A stretch of 32,997 nt of DNA, taken from positions 1-32,997 of the forward strand of contig DEIC01000078.1 in assembly GCA_002352285.1 (NCBI GenBank), given 5' to 3'. The notes beneath the pieces are model-generated. The model was not told the DNA's origin. It saw nothing but the letters and a program-made list of their open reading frames with translations, and searched no databases. Origin of the DNA: Alphaproteobacteria bacterium UBA2784. Lineage in GTDB: Bacteria; Pseudomonadota; Alphaproteobacteria; Micropepsales; Micropepsaceae. Below are positions 16,138-24,466 of the stretch, in pieces; the first letter of the stretch is position 1, and the number at the start of each line of letters is the position of its first letter. A program made the position numbers and the translations under genes.

Positions 16138-16614
16138 TCAGGCAATTTTTGTGGAAACGCCGGTCGAGCCAAAGCCGCCCTGGCCGCGCGCGGTGTCGTC
16201 AAGCGTTGTGGTCTCGCGGAAGGCCGCGCGCATGACGGGCGCAATCACCATCTGCGCAATGCGGTCGCCGCGCCTCAGCGTGACAGGCGCATCGCCCAGA
16301 TTGACCATCAGCACCATCACCTCGCCGCGGTAATCGGCATCAATCGTGCCCGGCGCATTGAGCACAGTTAGACCGTGGCGCGCGGCAAGGCCGGAACGCG
16401 GCCGCACCTGCGCTTCAAATCCTTCCGGCAATGCAATCTGCAATCCCGTTGGAACCGCCGCCCGCGCGCCGGGTTGAAGCGTCAGATCATGGGCAAGTGC
16501 CGCGACAAGATCCGCGCCCGCCGCATCGCGCGTGGCATAGGCGGGCAGCGGCAGATCGACGGCATGCGGCAGCCGTTTGATCTCAACAGCAATGGGAAGG
16601 ATCGCAGAAACCAT
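16138..16614 (-). CDS. dut: dUTP diphosphatase
   Basis: A 158-residue trimeric dUTPase that hydrolyses dUTP to dUMP, which keeps uracil out of DNA and feeds dTMP synthesis. All five family motifs are present in order: AGADLVAA, RPRSGLA, GTIDADYRGEVMVLMVN with the catalytic Asp, GDRIAQMVI and the C-terminal GQGGFGSTG. ATG 16614 overlaps the coaBC stop in a TGATG arrangement, preferred over the GTG three bases upstream. The coaBC-dut order is common in Proteobacteria. Confidence 0.96.
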   Translation of the reverse strand: MVSAILPIAVEIKRLPHAVDLPLPAYATRDAAGADLVAALAHDLTLQPGARAAVPTGLQIALPEGFEAQVRPRSGLAARHGLTVLNAPGTIDADYRGEVMVLMVNLGDAPVTLRRGDRIAQMVIAPVMRAAFRETTTLDDTARGQGGFGSTGVSTKIA

Positions 16615-17831
16615 CACGCCGCCCCTGCAAAATGGCGGGCGATGCGCGCCGCAAGCTGGCGTGCGACCTCATCCTTGGAGAGCAGCGGCCAATCCTCGCG
16701 CGCCCCGGCGCTGATGAGGTGAACCGTGTTTTGATCGCCACCCATCACGCCCGTTGCGGCGCTGACGTCATTGGCAATGATCCAGTCGCAGCCCTTGCGC
16801 GCGCGCTTTTCCGTGGCATGCGCAATCACGTCATGCGTCTCGGCGGCAAAGCCGATGACCAGGCGCGGGCGCCCCTTGGAAAGCTGCGCCAGCGTCTTGA
16901 GGATGTCCGGGTTCTCGACCAGCCGAAGTTCCGGCACGGCCTTGCCCGCTGTCTTCTTGATCTTGGCATTGGGCAGATCTTCCGTGCGCCAGTCAGCGAC
17001 AGCAGCAGCGCACACGGCAATGTCGGCGGGCAATGCGCTCTCGCAGGCCGCCAGCATTTCGCGCGCCGTTTCGACCTTTACCAGCTTCACGCGCGGCGGT
17101 GCAGCAAGCGCAACCGGCCCGCTGACCAGCGTTGTCTGCGCGCCCGCCTCTGCCAGCGCGCGGGCAATCGCATAGCCCTGCTTGCCGGATGAGCGATTGG
17201 CGATGAAGCGCACCGGATCAATCGGCTCCAGCGTCGGCCCGGCGGTGACAAGCGCACGATAGCCGGAAAGTGGCCCCGCGCCGGAAAGCAGCCGCGCGAT
17301 CTCAGCCGCAATCACATCCGGCTCTGCCATGCGGCCCGGGCCGAACTCGCCGCACGCCATGGCGCCGTCATCGGGGCCAACCACATGAATGCCATCGGCC
17401 AGCAGCGTTGCAAGATTGCGCTGGGTGGCGGCATGGGTCCACATGCGCACATTCATGGCGGGCGCAATCAGAACCGGCTTGTCGGTAGCCATCAGCGCGG
17501 TCGATGCAAGATCGTTGGCATGGCCATGCGCCATCTTGGCCATCAGATCAGCGGTTGCGGGCGCCACCACAACAAGATCGGCCCAGCGCGACAATTCGAT
17601 ATGACCCATCTCTGCCTCGTCCGTGAGGCTGAAGAGATCCTGATGCACCTTGTTGCCGGTCAGGCTGGCGAGCGACAACGGCGTCACGAAATGGCTGCCC
17701 GCTGCAGTCAGAATGGCGCGGGTCTCAACGCCGCGCTCTGCCAGACGGCGCACAAGCTCCAGCGACTTGTAGGCAGCAATGCCGCCGCCAACGATCAGGA
17801 GCACCTTTCGGCCAGTAAGCGCGTGCGACAT
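16614..17831 (-). CDS. coaBC: bifunctional phosphopantothenoylcysteine decarboxylase / phosphopantothenate-cysteine ligase
   Basis: A 405-residue CoaBC with both domains. The N-terminal flavoprotein decarboxylase (about 1-185) shows GGGIAAYKSLELVRRL, the PAMNVRMW motif and the substrate-clamp Cys in ACGEFGPGRM. The C-terminal ligase (about 190-400) shows VTAGPTLEPIDPVRFIANRSSGKQG and AAAVADWR with a following KIKK segment. It makes 4'-phosphopantetheine for coenzyme A from 4'-phosphopantothenate and cysteine. It has its own predicted promoter about 30 bases upstream, which sets it apart from the ubiE-ubiB unit, and dut overlaps its stop. Confidence 0.96.
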   Translation of the reverse strand: MSHALTGRKVLLIVGGGIAAYKSLELVRRLAERGVETRAILTAAGSHFVTPLSLASLTGNKVHQDLFSLTDEAEMGHIELSRWADLVVVAPATADLMAKMAHGHANDLASTALMATDKPVLIAPAMNVRMWTHAATQRNLATLLADGIHVVGPDDGAMACGEFGPGRMAEPDVIAAEIARLLSGAGPLSGYRALVTAGPTLEPIDPVRFIANRSSGKQGYAIARALAEAGAQTTLVSGPVALAAPPRVKLVKVETAREMLAACESALPADIAVCAAAVADWRTEDLPNAKIKKTAGKAVPELRLVENPDILKTLAQLSKGRPRLVIGFAAETHDVIAHATEKRARKGCDWIIANDVSAATGVMGGDQNTVHLISAGAREDWPLLSKDEVARQLAARIARHFAGAA

Positions 17832-17863
17832 GGGAGTCTCGATTTCCCGCGGACAGGTGCCTT

Positions 17864-17893
17864 GTTATACATTTTCACGATTGGAAGTGTAAA
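17864..17893 (-). promoter_or_regulatory. predicted sigma-70 promoter of coaBC
   Basis: On the minus strand TTTACA (17893-17888) and TATAAC (17869-17864) are separated by 18 bases, five of six matches each to consensus. Transcription would start near 17857, giving a leader of about 26 bases before the coaBC ATG. This AT-rich patch stands out in a GC-rich region. Confidence 0.6.
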
Positions 17894-17907
17894 TCGGCTT
17901 TGCCGAT
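17893..17907 (-). terminator. possible weak terminator after the saccharopine-dehydrogenase-like gene
   Basis: ATCGGC and GCCGAT form a perfect 6-bp stem with a 3-base loop, 6 bases past the stop codon of the upstream gene. The following bases are TTACACTT rather than a clean T run. The stem touches the -35 box of the coaBC promoter, so it might instead affect that promoter. Confidence 0.3.
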
Positions 17908-17913
17908 CAAATT

Positions 17914-19119
17914 TCAAGGGCGTACCGCTTGATCGCCGCTGACATGCAAAAGCGGCCCCAATTCGGGCGTGCAGCGCTGGGCAAATTCTTCAAAAAACAC
18001 ATCTGGATCAAAGGCTTCCTCAGGCGTGATGACGCCGGAACGCGCCAGCCTGCCCGACAGCGCCAGTTTGAGGGCAACCGCCAGCGGAACCCCGGTTGCC
18101 CCCGCCATGCCGGGCGGCGGCAAGCGGTTCACCCAGGCCGTGCGGGCCACCAACTGCCCGTTGCAGCTTCCCCGTACCACAGCAAATAGCGGCGGAAACG
18201 GCGCCAGCGGCAGGGCCTGATCCAGGAGCGCCCCGAACGCGGATTTGAGCTTGGTCCATAGATCAAGCTTGCGCGGCGCAAGAAGAAGGCGCGCCGCCGC
18301 ATCAAGCGTAATCGCCCCGCGCTCAACCCTTCCAGCCAGCGCACGCACCACGGCCAGATCGCGGCGCGGCAGCACCATGACATTGCGCGCATGTTCGATG
18401 CCGGGAAACCGGTGCGGCAATGTCAGCGGCTCGGGATGGCCAACCAGAAATGCCGGACGCTTTTTCAGATCAGGCGCGGCCAGCACTTCGCGCGCAAACG
18501 GCTTGACGCTGGTCTTGCGCCCCAGACGCCAGACAGAAATCGTGCCCGTCAGCTGATGCAGCCAGTGCTGCACGGCAGCCATCGAACCGCCGCCTGCATT
18601 GCGCTCGGCATCAAGAACGCTTTCGGCGCTGCCCGCATCAAGATTCCAGCCGGTGATGATGGTCTCGACCCGATCCATGCCGCGCGCCGCAGCAACGGCC
18701 AGAAGGTTGGTGACGCCCGGCAATGCGCCCATGCCGATAAGCGCCGTTACGCCGCGCGTGCGCGCCTCGCCGTCGCGCGCGAGCATCTCCAGCGTCGGCT
18801 CCCAGTCATCGCAGATGTCAAGATAAGTGCGGCCAGCTGCAATCGCGGCATCAAGCGCGGGCATGCCGATGCGATAGAACGGGCCCGCACAATTGACGAC
18901 AGCATCAACGCCTTCCAGCGCCCTGGCCATTTCAGGCGCATCGAGAATGTCGAGTTGCAGTGCGCGTGCCCGCCCGCCAAACGCGGCCGCAGCGCGTGCA
19001 GCGGCTGTGCCATCGCGATCGGCAATGATGACTTCATTGACCGACGAAAACGAGAAAGATGACGCGATCGCCGACCGTGCCATCGCACCCGCGCCGCCCA
19101 GAAAAAGGACGCGCGCCAT
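17914..19119 (-). CDS. saccharopine dehydrogenase-like NAD(P)-binding protein
   Basis: A 401-residue protein with an N-terminal Rossmann fold (LFLGGAGAMARSAIASSF, about 5-22; VDAVVNCAGPFYRIG, about 70-84) and the C-terminal part of the saccharopine dehydrogenase/carboxynorspermidine dehydrogenase superfamily. Members reduce or oxidise amino-acid imines, homospermidine-like polyamines or unknown compounds, and the exact reaction is not clear here. ATG 19119 overlaps the ubiB stop (TGATG), so it is translated with ubiB. I expect ubiB next to coaBC in related genomes, so this gene looks inserted between them. Confidence 0.8.
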   Translation of the reverse strand: MARVLFLGGAGAMARSAIASSFSFSSVNEVIIADRDGTAAARAAAAFGGRARALQLDILDAPEMARALEGVDAVVNCAGPFYRIGMPALDAAIAAGRTYLDICDDWEPTLEMLARDGEARTRGVTALIGMGALPGVTNLLAVAAARGMDRVETIITGWNLDAGSAESVLDAERNAGGGSMAAVQHWLHQLTGTISVWRLGRKTSVKPFAREVLAAPDLKKRPAFLVGHPEPLTLPHRFPGIEHARNVMVLPRRDLAVVRALAGRVERGAITLDAAARLLLAPRKLDLWTKLKSAFGALLDQALPLAPFPPLFAVVRGSCNGQLVARTAWVNRLPPPGMAGATGVPLAVALKLALSGRLARSGVITPEEAFDPDVFFEEFAQRCTPELGPLLHVSGDQAVRP

Positions 19120-20714
19120 CACGGCGCTCCATCAAGCAATCGGAAAATTTCGATGCCCGCCAGCACACACAGCGCCAGCGCCGCCATGAACAGCCCCGTG
19201 CGTGTCAGGCGCGACGCATTGGCCTCGCGCGCCCCGATCATGCGCGCCGCATCCGGCGACAGGCGCAAACCATCCGGCCCTACCGCATCCATCAGCTGCT
19301 CTGCCTTGCGCAGCGCCTCCGGCATGTGGCCAAGGAAACGCGCAATGGCGCCCGCCCCCTCTGCGGCATCACGAAGCGCGGCTTCTGGTCCTGCGGCCTC
19401 AGCCATGAAACGCGCGAGCACGGGCCGCGCCGTTTCCCAGATATTGTGGCCGGGGTCGAGATCGCGCGCGACGCCCTCAACCACCACCATCGTCTTTTGC
19501 AGCAGGACCAGCTGTGGCTGGAGCGGCATTTCAAAGAGTTCGGTCACTTCAAAAAGCTGCGCCAGCAATCGCGCCATCGAAATGTCAGCCGCCGGTTTGC
19601 CGAACACGCCTTCGCCGATGGAGCGCAATGCCTGCGCAAACGCATCAACCGATTTGTGTGGTGGCACAAAGCCGACGGCAAAATGGACTTCGGCAATGCG
19701 CCGGTAGTTGCGGGTCAGGAAGCCGTGCAGCGTTTCCGCCATGAAACGGCGCATGATGGCGTCAAGCCGCCCCATGATACCGAAATCAACCGCCACCAGC
19801 CGGTTGCCGGGCAGTGCAAACAGGTTTCCCGGATGCATGTCGGCATGAAAAAACCCGTCGCGCAGCGCATGGGTCAGAAACGATTGCACCACGCGTTGGG
19901 CGATCAGCTTGCGGTCAAGCCCCGCCGCATCAAGTGCCGCATTGTCACGCAGCGGAACACCATCAATCCACGCCGACGTCATGACCAGACGCGACGTGCG
20001 TTCCCAGTCAATGGCGGGAACCGCAAAGCCCTCATCGCTGCTGGCGCGCTCGGCCAGTTCGCTGGCGGCTGCCGCCTCAAGCCGTAAGTCCATCTCCAGC
20101 CGCACCGACTCTGCCAGTGTATCAACTACCGCGCGCGGCTTGAGCCGCTGTGCGCCCGGAACAAAGCGCGTCACCAGATCGGCCGCGAGATAATAGGTGT
20201 CGAGATCGCGGGCAAAGCGCGCGCCCACGCCGGGCCGCAGCACCTTGACCGCGACATCACGCACGCCCTTTCCGTCACTGACGGTCGCGCGATGCACCTG
20301 CGCGATCGACGCGGCGGCAACGGGCGGCCCGAAGGCGGAATAGAGCTCTTCGATCTTCTTGCCGAATTCGGCCTCAATGACTTCGCGGGCCTGTGAATCA
20401 GGAAAGGGCGCAAGCCGGTCCTGGAGCCGGCCAAGATCGTTTGCGAGTTCGCGGCCAACAACGTCGGGGCGCGTTGCCAGAAACTGGCCAAGCTTGATGT
20501 AAGAGGGACCAAGCGCCACCAGCGCGTCCGCCAGCCGCTCGCCGGGCCTTTTTGTGCGGTCGCCCCGCGACCAGATGGTGAGCTTGAGCAGGAATGATCC
20601 TGCCCGTGCAGGCCACGGCAACAGCGCGCGATACTCGGCAGGCGCCAGCGCATCATGGGCAGCCAGCCGCCGCGCCGCGCCAAAGAGACGGAAATAGGAT
20701 GAAAGCCGCGCCAT
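19119..20714 (-). CDS. ubiB: UbiB, ATPase/kinase-like protein of ubiquinone biosynthesis
   Basis: A 531-residue ABC1/ADCK-type protein needed for ubiquinone synthesis, probably acting as an ATPase on the membrane. The signature YIKLGQFLATRPDVVG holds the KxGQ motif. AAASIAQVHRAT is the Ala-rich nucleotide loop, and HADMHPGNLF and VDFGIMGRL are the metal and ATP motifs. A hydrophobic C-terminal segment (LFMAALALCVLAGIEIF) is the expected membrane anchor. ATG 20714 was chosen because the family N-terminus (ARLSSYFRLFGAARRLAAHDAL) begins there and it follows the ubiE stop by 4 bases; a longer start at 20756 would overlap ubiE. Confidence 0.95.
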   Translation of the reverse strand: MARLSSYFRLFGAARRLAAHDALAPAEYRALLPWPARAGSFLLKLTIWSRGDRTKRPGERLADALVALGPSYIKLGQFLATRPDVVGRELANDLGRLQDRLAPFPDSQAREVIEAEFGKKIEELYSAFGPPVAAASIAQVHRATVSDGKGVRDVAVKVLRPGVGARFARDLDTYYLAADLVTRFVPGAQRLKPRAVVDTLAESVRLEMDLRLEAAAASELAERASSDEGFAVPAIDWERTSRLVMTSAWIDGVPLRDNAALDAAGLDRKLIAQRVVQSFLTHALRDGFFHADMHPGNLFALPGNRLVAVDFGIMGRLDAIMRRFMAETLHGFLTRNYRRIAEVHFAVGFVPPHKSVDAFAQALRSIGEGVFGKPAADISMARLLAQLFEVTELFEMPLQPQLVLLQKTMVVVEGVARDLDPGHNIWETARPVLARFMAEAAGPEAALRDAAEGAGAIARFLGHMPEALRKAEQLMDAVGPDGLRLSPDAARMIGAREANASRLTRTGLFMAALALCVLAGIEIFRLLDGAP

Positions 20715-20718
20715 CGCC

Positions 20719-21480
20719 TCAGATCCGCCACGCCGAATGAAGAGCCGCGATGCCACCGGAGAGATCGCGTACTTTCACCTGCGAGAGTCCGGCATCGGCA
20801 ATCATCGCGGCAAATTTCTTCTGGTCGGGAAAGCGGCGGATGCTTTCAACCAGATAGCGATAGCTGTCACGGTCGCCCGTCACGCGCGCGCCGATTTCGG
20901 GCAGCACCTGCATCGACCACATCTCATAAAGATCATCGAGCACCGGCACATTGACACGCGAGAACTCAAGGCAAAGAAATCGCCCGCCGGGCTTCAGCAC
21001 GCGCCGCGCTTCGGCCAGCGCCTGCGCGATATGCGTCACGTTGCGGATGCAGAACGCAATCGTATAGGCATCAACCGACCGGTCTGGCAGCGGCAGACGC
21101 TCCGCATCGCCGCACACCCAGTTGATCGCAGCGCGCGCGGCATCGGCGCCAATGCGCCCGCGCCCCGCCTTCAGCATTTCGGCATTGATGTCGATGACGT
21201 TGAGCGTGGCGGGCGCGCCTTTCGCACCCAGCCGGTCGAGAATGCGAAAGGCGATGTCGCCCGTTCCCCCGCCAATATCGGCAAATGCCATGCCCGGCTG
21301 CGGATCAAGCCAGTGCACCATGGCGTCTTTCCACAGGCGATGGATGAACCCCGACATGAGGTCATTCATCAGGTCATATTTCGACGCCACACTGTCAAAG
21401 ACGCCGCGCACCAGCCGCGCCTTGTCGGCGGCGGGCACGTCGCGGAACCCGAAGGAGACGGTGTCGTCTTTGGTGGTCAT
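20719..21480 (-). CDS. ubiE: ubiquinone/menaquinone biosynthesis C-methyltransferase UbiE
   Basis: A 253-residue SAM-dependent methyltransferase that methylates a ring carbon in ubiquinone synthesis. Signatures are YDLMNDLMSGFIHRLWKD (about 35-52), FADIGGGTGDIAFRIL (SAM-binding motif, about 65-80), and GGRFLCLEFSRV with the family-typical motif after it. AAAAGGAG lies just before ATG 21480. It heads the minus-strand ubiE-ubiB unit and is divergent from mutM across 106 bases, where no strong promoter could be picked. Confidence 0.96.
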   Translation of the reverse strand: MTTKDDTVSFGFRDVPAADKARLVRGVFDSVASKYDLMNDLMSGFIHRLWKDAMVHWLDPQPGMAFADIGGGTGDIAFRILDRLGAKGAPATLNVIDINAEMLKAGRGRIGADAARAAINWVCGDAERLPLPDRSVDAYTIAFCIRNVTHIAQALAEARRVLKPGGRFLCLEFSRVNVPVLDDLYEMWSMQVLPEIGARVTGDRDSYRYLVESIRRFPDQKKFAAMIADAGLSQVKVRDLSGGIAALHSAWRI

Positions 21481-21586
21481 GGCTCCTTTTAGCCTCTGGC
21501 CCCGGCTTATGCCACCAACCGGATGCGCGTTATGCGGGGCTGCGTTAACGTGTCATCATGAAAGTTCTTAGCGATCCAGAGGCGAA

Positions 21587-22459
21587 ATGCCCGAACTGCC
21601 CGAAGTCGAAACCGTTTGCCGCGGCCTTGAGGCGGCGCTGGCGGGCAAGCGCATCACGCGCGTGATTGCACGGCGGCCCGACTTGCGCATTCCCCTGCCC
21701 GAGGGCTTTGGCCAGCGTCTGACCGGCGCGCGCATCACGCATTTTTCCCGCCGCGCCAAATATATTCTCGCCGCCCTTTCGACCGGTGAAACGCTTATCA
21801 TTCATCTGGGCATGTCCGGCCGCGTTCTGATCTCGCACAATTGCGCAAAGACAAGGCCGGGCGCTTTTCATCACACGCAACATGGCCCCGCCAAAACGGA
21901 CAAGCACGATCACGTGGTCATCGAGGCCGAAGACGGCACCACCGCGACCTATAATGATCATCGCCGCTTTGGCCTGATGGACCTCGCGGCCACGAATGAA
22001 ATCGCCTCCCACAAATTCTTCAAGGGGCTGGGGCCAGAGCCGCTGGACGCCGGTTTTGATGCAGCAACGCTCAGCGCCGCGCTCAAATCGAAGAATACGC
22101 CGATCAAGTCTGCCCTGCTCGATCAGCGGGTCGTGGCAGGTCTTGGCAATATCTATGTGTGCGAGGCGCTCTACCGCGCCGGCATTTCGCCCAAACGCAG
22201 GGCATCAACCATTGCGGGTGCGCGTGCCGTCCGCCTTTTGCCTGAAATCAAGGCTGTCCTGCGCGAGGCCATCAAGGCGGGCGGCTCCACCTTGCGGGAC
22301 TTCGCGCACGCCGATGGTGAGCTGGGCTATTTCCAGCACAAATTCCGTGTCTATGACCGCGAAGGCGAACCCTGCCGCACCAAAGGCTGCAAGGGCACGA
22401 TAAGGCGCATTGTTCAGGCGGGCCGCTCCACATTTTTTTGCAGCCAATGCCAGCGTTAG
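21587..22459 (+). CDS. mutM: formamidopyrimidine-DNA glycosylase
   Basis: A 290-residue bifunctional DNA glycosylase/AP lyase that removes 8-oxoguanine and ring-opened purines. The N-terminus MPELPEVETV provides Pro2 (Schiff-base nucleophile) and Glu3. IIHLGMSGR is the conserved beta-strand, DQRVVAGLGNIYVCEALYRAGISP is the helix-two-turn-helix, and the C-terminal four-cysteine zinc finger ends in FFCSQCQR. GAGG precedes the ATG by 4 bases. It is divergent from ubiE, an arrangement shared by many alphaproteobacteria. Confidence 0.97.
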   Translation: MPELPEVETVCRGLEAALAGKRITRVIARRPDLRIPLPEGFGQRLTGARITHFSRRAKYILAALSTGETLIIHLGMSGRVLISHNCAKTRPGAFHHTQHGPAKTDKHDHVVIEAEDGTTATYNDHRRFGLMDLAATNEIASHKFFKGLGPEPLDAGFDAATLSAALKSKNTPIKSALLDQRVVAGLGNIYVCEALYRAGISPKRRASTIAGARAVRLLPEIKAVLREAIKAGGSTLRDFAHADGELGYFQHKFRVYDREGEPCRTKGCKGTIRRIVQAGRSTFFCSQCQR

Positions 22460-22614
22460 GCCAAAAGCGGCGCACTTTCAGGGCGTTAATCGTGATGAGG
22501 GCAGCGCGCTTTCCCGCTTGCACCGCGCCCGGATCGGCGCTTTAACTCGCCGCCTTCAAGAAGAGGGGGCCCAAGGGGTTTCGCGCATGGCGCCCAACAC
22601 CCTGCCCGGCACAC

Positions 22615-23394
22615 ATGGCTGACTACAAAACCATCAAAATCGAAGTCCAGGGCCAGGTCGGCGTGATTACGCTGAACCGCCCGCAGGCGCTCAATGCGCT
22701 GAACGCCCAGCTTTGTCAGGAGGTCATGTCGGCCCTTGACCGTTTCGAAGCCGATGACGCGGTCGGCTGTGTGGTCATGACCGGCTCGGCCAAGGCCTTT
22801 GCGGCAGGCGCTGACATCAAGGAAATGGCGCCGCGCACCTATATGGAGGTCTATCACGATGACCTCTTTGCGAAATTTGAGGGCCGCGTCTCCTCGTTCC
22901 GCAAGCCATTGATTGCAGCCGTTTCCGGCTATGCGCTGGGTGGCGGTTGCGAGCTGGCGATGCTCTGCGACTTCATCATCGCCGCCGAGAATGCGCGCTT
23001 TGGCCAGCCTGAAATTACGCTCGGTGTCATGCCCGGCATTGGCGGGTCGCAGCGTTTGACGCGTTTCGTCGGCAAGTCCAAAGCGATGGACATGTGCCTG
23101 ACCGGCCGCATGATGGACGCGGCCGAAGCCGAACGCGCCGGGCTGGTCAGCCGCATCGTGCCGCTTGAAGACCTCATGGCCGAAACCATGAAGGCAGCAG
23201 AGAAAATCGCCGAAATGTCGCTGCCCATCGTCATGATGACGAAGGAGTCGGTGAACCGCGCCTATGAGACGACGCTCGCAGAGGGCGTGCGTTTTGAGCG
23301 CCGCCTGTTCCACGCGATGTTTGCGACCGAAGACCAGAAAGAGGGCATGGCCGCCTTCATCGACAAGCGCAAGGCCCAGTTCCGCAACCGCTGA
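22615..23394 (+). CDS. enoyl-CoA hydratase
   Basis: A 259-residue crotonase-family enzyme that adds water across the double bond of trans-2-enoyl-CoA in fatty acid oxidation. FAAGADIKEM (oxyanion hole, about 62-71) and YALGGGCELAMLCDF (with the first catalytic Glu) are present, as is QPEITLGVMPGIGGSQRL with the second catalytic Glu. Both acidic residues are kept, so hydratase activity is likely. It is close to short-chain EchA/PaaF types. The 155-base gap after mutM holds a weak promoter-like pair (TTGCAC, TTAACT). A hairpin follows its stop, before the rpsT promoter. Confidence 0.93.
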   Translation: MADYKTIKIEVQGQVGVITLNRPQALNALNAQLCQEVMSALDRFEADDAVGCVVMTGSAKAFAAGADIKEMAPRTYMEVYHDDLFAKFEGRVSSFRKPLIAAVSGYALGGGCELAMLCDFIIAAENARFGQPEITLGVMPGIGGSQRLTRFVGKSKAMDMCLTGRMMDAAEAERAGLVSRIVPLEDLMAETMKAAEKIAEMSLPIVMMTKESVNRAYETTLAEGVRFERRLFHAMFATEDQKEGMAAFIDKRKAQFRNR

Positions 23395-23401
23395 CCCCTA
23401 A

Positions 23402-23424
23402 CCCTTTTGGATAAGGGCCGTTTT
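23402..23424 (+). terminator. possible weak terminator after the enoyl-CoA hydratase gene
   Basis: CCCTT (23402-23406) and AAGGG (23413-23417) form a 5-bp stem with a 6-base loop, followed by CCG and TTTT. It sits 8 bases past the stop codon. The stem is short, so efficiency would be low. A second small stem, CCGGG/CCCGG (23425-23438), follows directly. Confidence 0.35.
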
Positions 23425-23442
23425 CCGGGCTGGCCCGGTGCG

Positions 23443-23471
23443 TTGACGCAGCAAGGCCCTGTCAGTATAAC
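23443..23471 (+). promoter_or_regulatory. rpsT promoter (sigma-70 type)
   Basis: TTGACG (23443-23448) and TATAAC (23466-23471) are separated by exactly 17 bases, the best promoter match in the window. Transcription would start near 23478, leaving a leader of about 66 bases before the rpsT ATG, room for the autoregulation known for ribosomal protein genes. Confidence 0.75.
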
Positions 23472-23543
23472 CCGCGCCTTCCAAAGGGGCATGTGCACCA
23501 GCCCTGCCCTGAACCACCGACCACAGAAGACGAATTTCCATCC

Positions 23544-23810
23544 ATGGCCAATACAACTTCCGCGCAAAAGGCGGCCCGCAAGATCGCCCGCAAGACGGTC
23601 ATCAACGCCGCGCGCAAGAGCCGCATCCGCACCCACGTGCGCGCTGTTGAAGACGCGATCAAGGCAAATGACCGCAAGGCTGCCGAAGCTGCCCTCAAGG
23701 CTGCCGAGCCGGAGCTGGCGCGCGGCGCCAACAAGCGCGTGATGCACAAGAATGCAGCAGCACGCAAAGTGTCGCGCCTGACCAAGCGTGTCCGCGCCAT
23801 CAAGGCCTGA
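23544..23810 (+). CDS. rpsT: 30S ribosomal protein S20
   Basis: An 88-residue, lysine- and arginine-rich, all-helical protein that binds 16S rRNA in the small subunit. MANTTSAQKAARKIARKTVINAARKSRIRT and the C-terminal KRVMHKNAAARKVSRLTKRVRAI are the S20 signature. ATG 23544 gives exactly the family length; the open frame upstream is leader sequence. It is a single-gene unit with its own strong promoter and a strong intrinsic terminator. Confidence 0.98.
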   Translation: MANTTSAQKAARKIARKTVINAARKSRIRTHVRAVEDAIKANDRKAAEAALKAAEPELARGANKRVMHKNAAARKVSRLTKRVRAIKA

Positions 23811-23835
23811 ACGCAAGACTGCCAGAGATTTGTGA

Positions 23836-23872
23836 TGCGCGTGCGGGATTTCCCCGCGCGCGCATTTTCTTT
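23836..23872 (+). terminator. intrinsic terminator of rpsT
   Basis: TGCGCGTGCGGG (23836-23847) pairs with CCCGCGCGCGCA (23853-23864) in a 12-bp stem with one G-T wobble and a 5-base loop, followed by TTTTCTTT. It lies 25 bases after the rpsT stop. This is the clearest terminator in the window. Confidence 0.9.
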
Positions 23873-23886
23873 GCCGGAAGCGCTTT

Positions 23887-24138
23887 TCAGCGCAGGACAA
23901 ATTTGCGCGAGCGTTCCGGCTGCACAACGATGCGCACGAAATCATCCACGCTCAATGCACGGATGGCGCGCCATCGCAACGCACAAGATTTTTCCGCACG
24001 CGCATGATCAAGAACGCGCATGTTGTGATCATCGCCTGTGTCTTTGATGCCGAAAAAAAGATTCTCGCACGTTCGCATTTCGATCCGGCTTGTCATCCGG
24101 CGCGCGTTAAGCGTAAAGTTTTTGCGACGGATGGACAT
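23887..24138 (-). CDS. possible small protein, unrecognised
   Basis: An open frame of 83 codons on the minus strand, in the otherwise empty gap between rpsT and the rhodanese gene. The product would be basic and rich in Arg, with RTCENLFFGIKDTGDD and SVDDFVRIVVQPERSRKFVLR as ordinary-looking protein sequence. Third-position GC is about 61 percent, higher than the other two positions but lower than I would expect of strong genes in a genome this GC-rich. No good Shine-Dalgarno precedes ATG 24138. It could be a real small gene, a decayed one or chance. Confidence 0.35.
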   Translation of the reverse strand: MSIRRKNFTLNARRMTSRIEMRTCENLFFGIKDTGDDHNMRVLDHARAEKSCALRWRAIRALSVDDFVRIVVQPERSRKFVLR

Positions 24139-24466
24139 CGCTGTCCGGCAGTCATCTCCAGTTGAGTTGCGTGAGCCACAAAGGCATGGGCCGCCGTGAA
24201 AAGCGGGTCAGGCGCGCGGGCGGTTTTTGCTCCGCAGTGCCAGTGAGAAGGTTCAGCCGGCGCGTTCCTGCCGGTTCGGTTCAAGGATTTCGCATCGACG
24301 CGCCAGAACAAGAAGCGCGCGATGCACAGGCCGGACAGAAATCCGGTGCGTGGTACGGGGTGTCAACATGGCAAGGGGGCGTTTGGCCCGCTTGCTTCGC
24401 ACAGAATGCGGGTTCGGCGCGCGCTTGCCGCTTGCGCGCCCGTGTCTGTGCAAGAGGGGTTGGGGG
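24139..24466. other. 328-base stretch without a supported gene
   Basis: Several frames are open here, but none has a convincing start and Shine-Dalgarno or recognisable protein sequence. The only structure noted is a short inverted repeat, CCGGA/TCCGG, about 24331-24346. No DnaA-box cluster (TTATNCACA), AT-rich unwinding region or clear promoter was seen, although the dnaA operon promoter may lie here. Confidence 0.5.

Noticed and set aside
23811..24466. Possible oriC next to dnaA
   Set aside because: Only imperfect single matches to the DnaA box (for example TCATCCACG near 23942) and no AT-rich unwinding stretch; alphaproteobacterial oriC is often away from dnaA.
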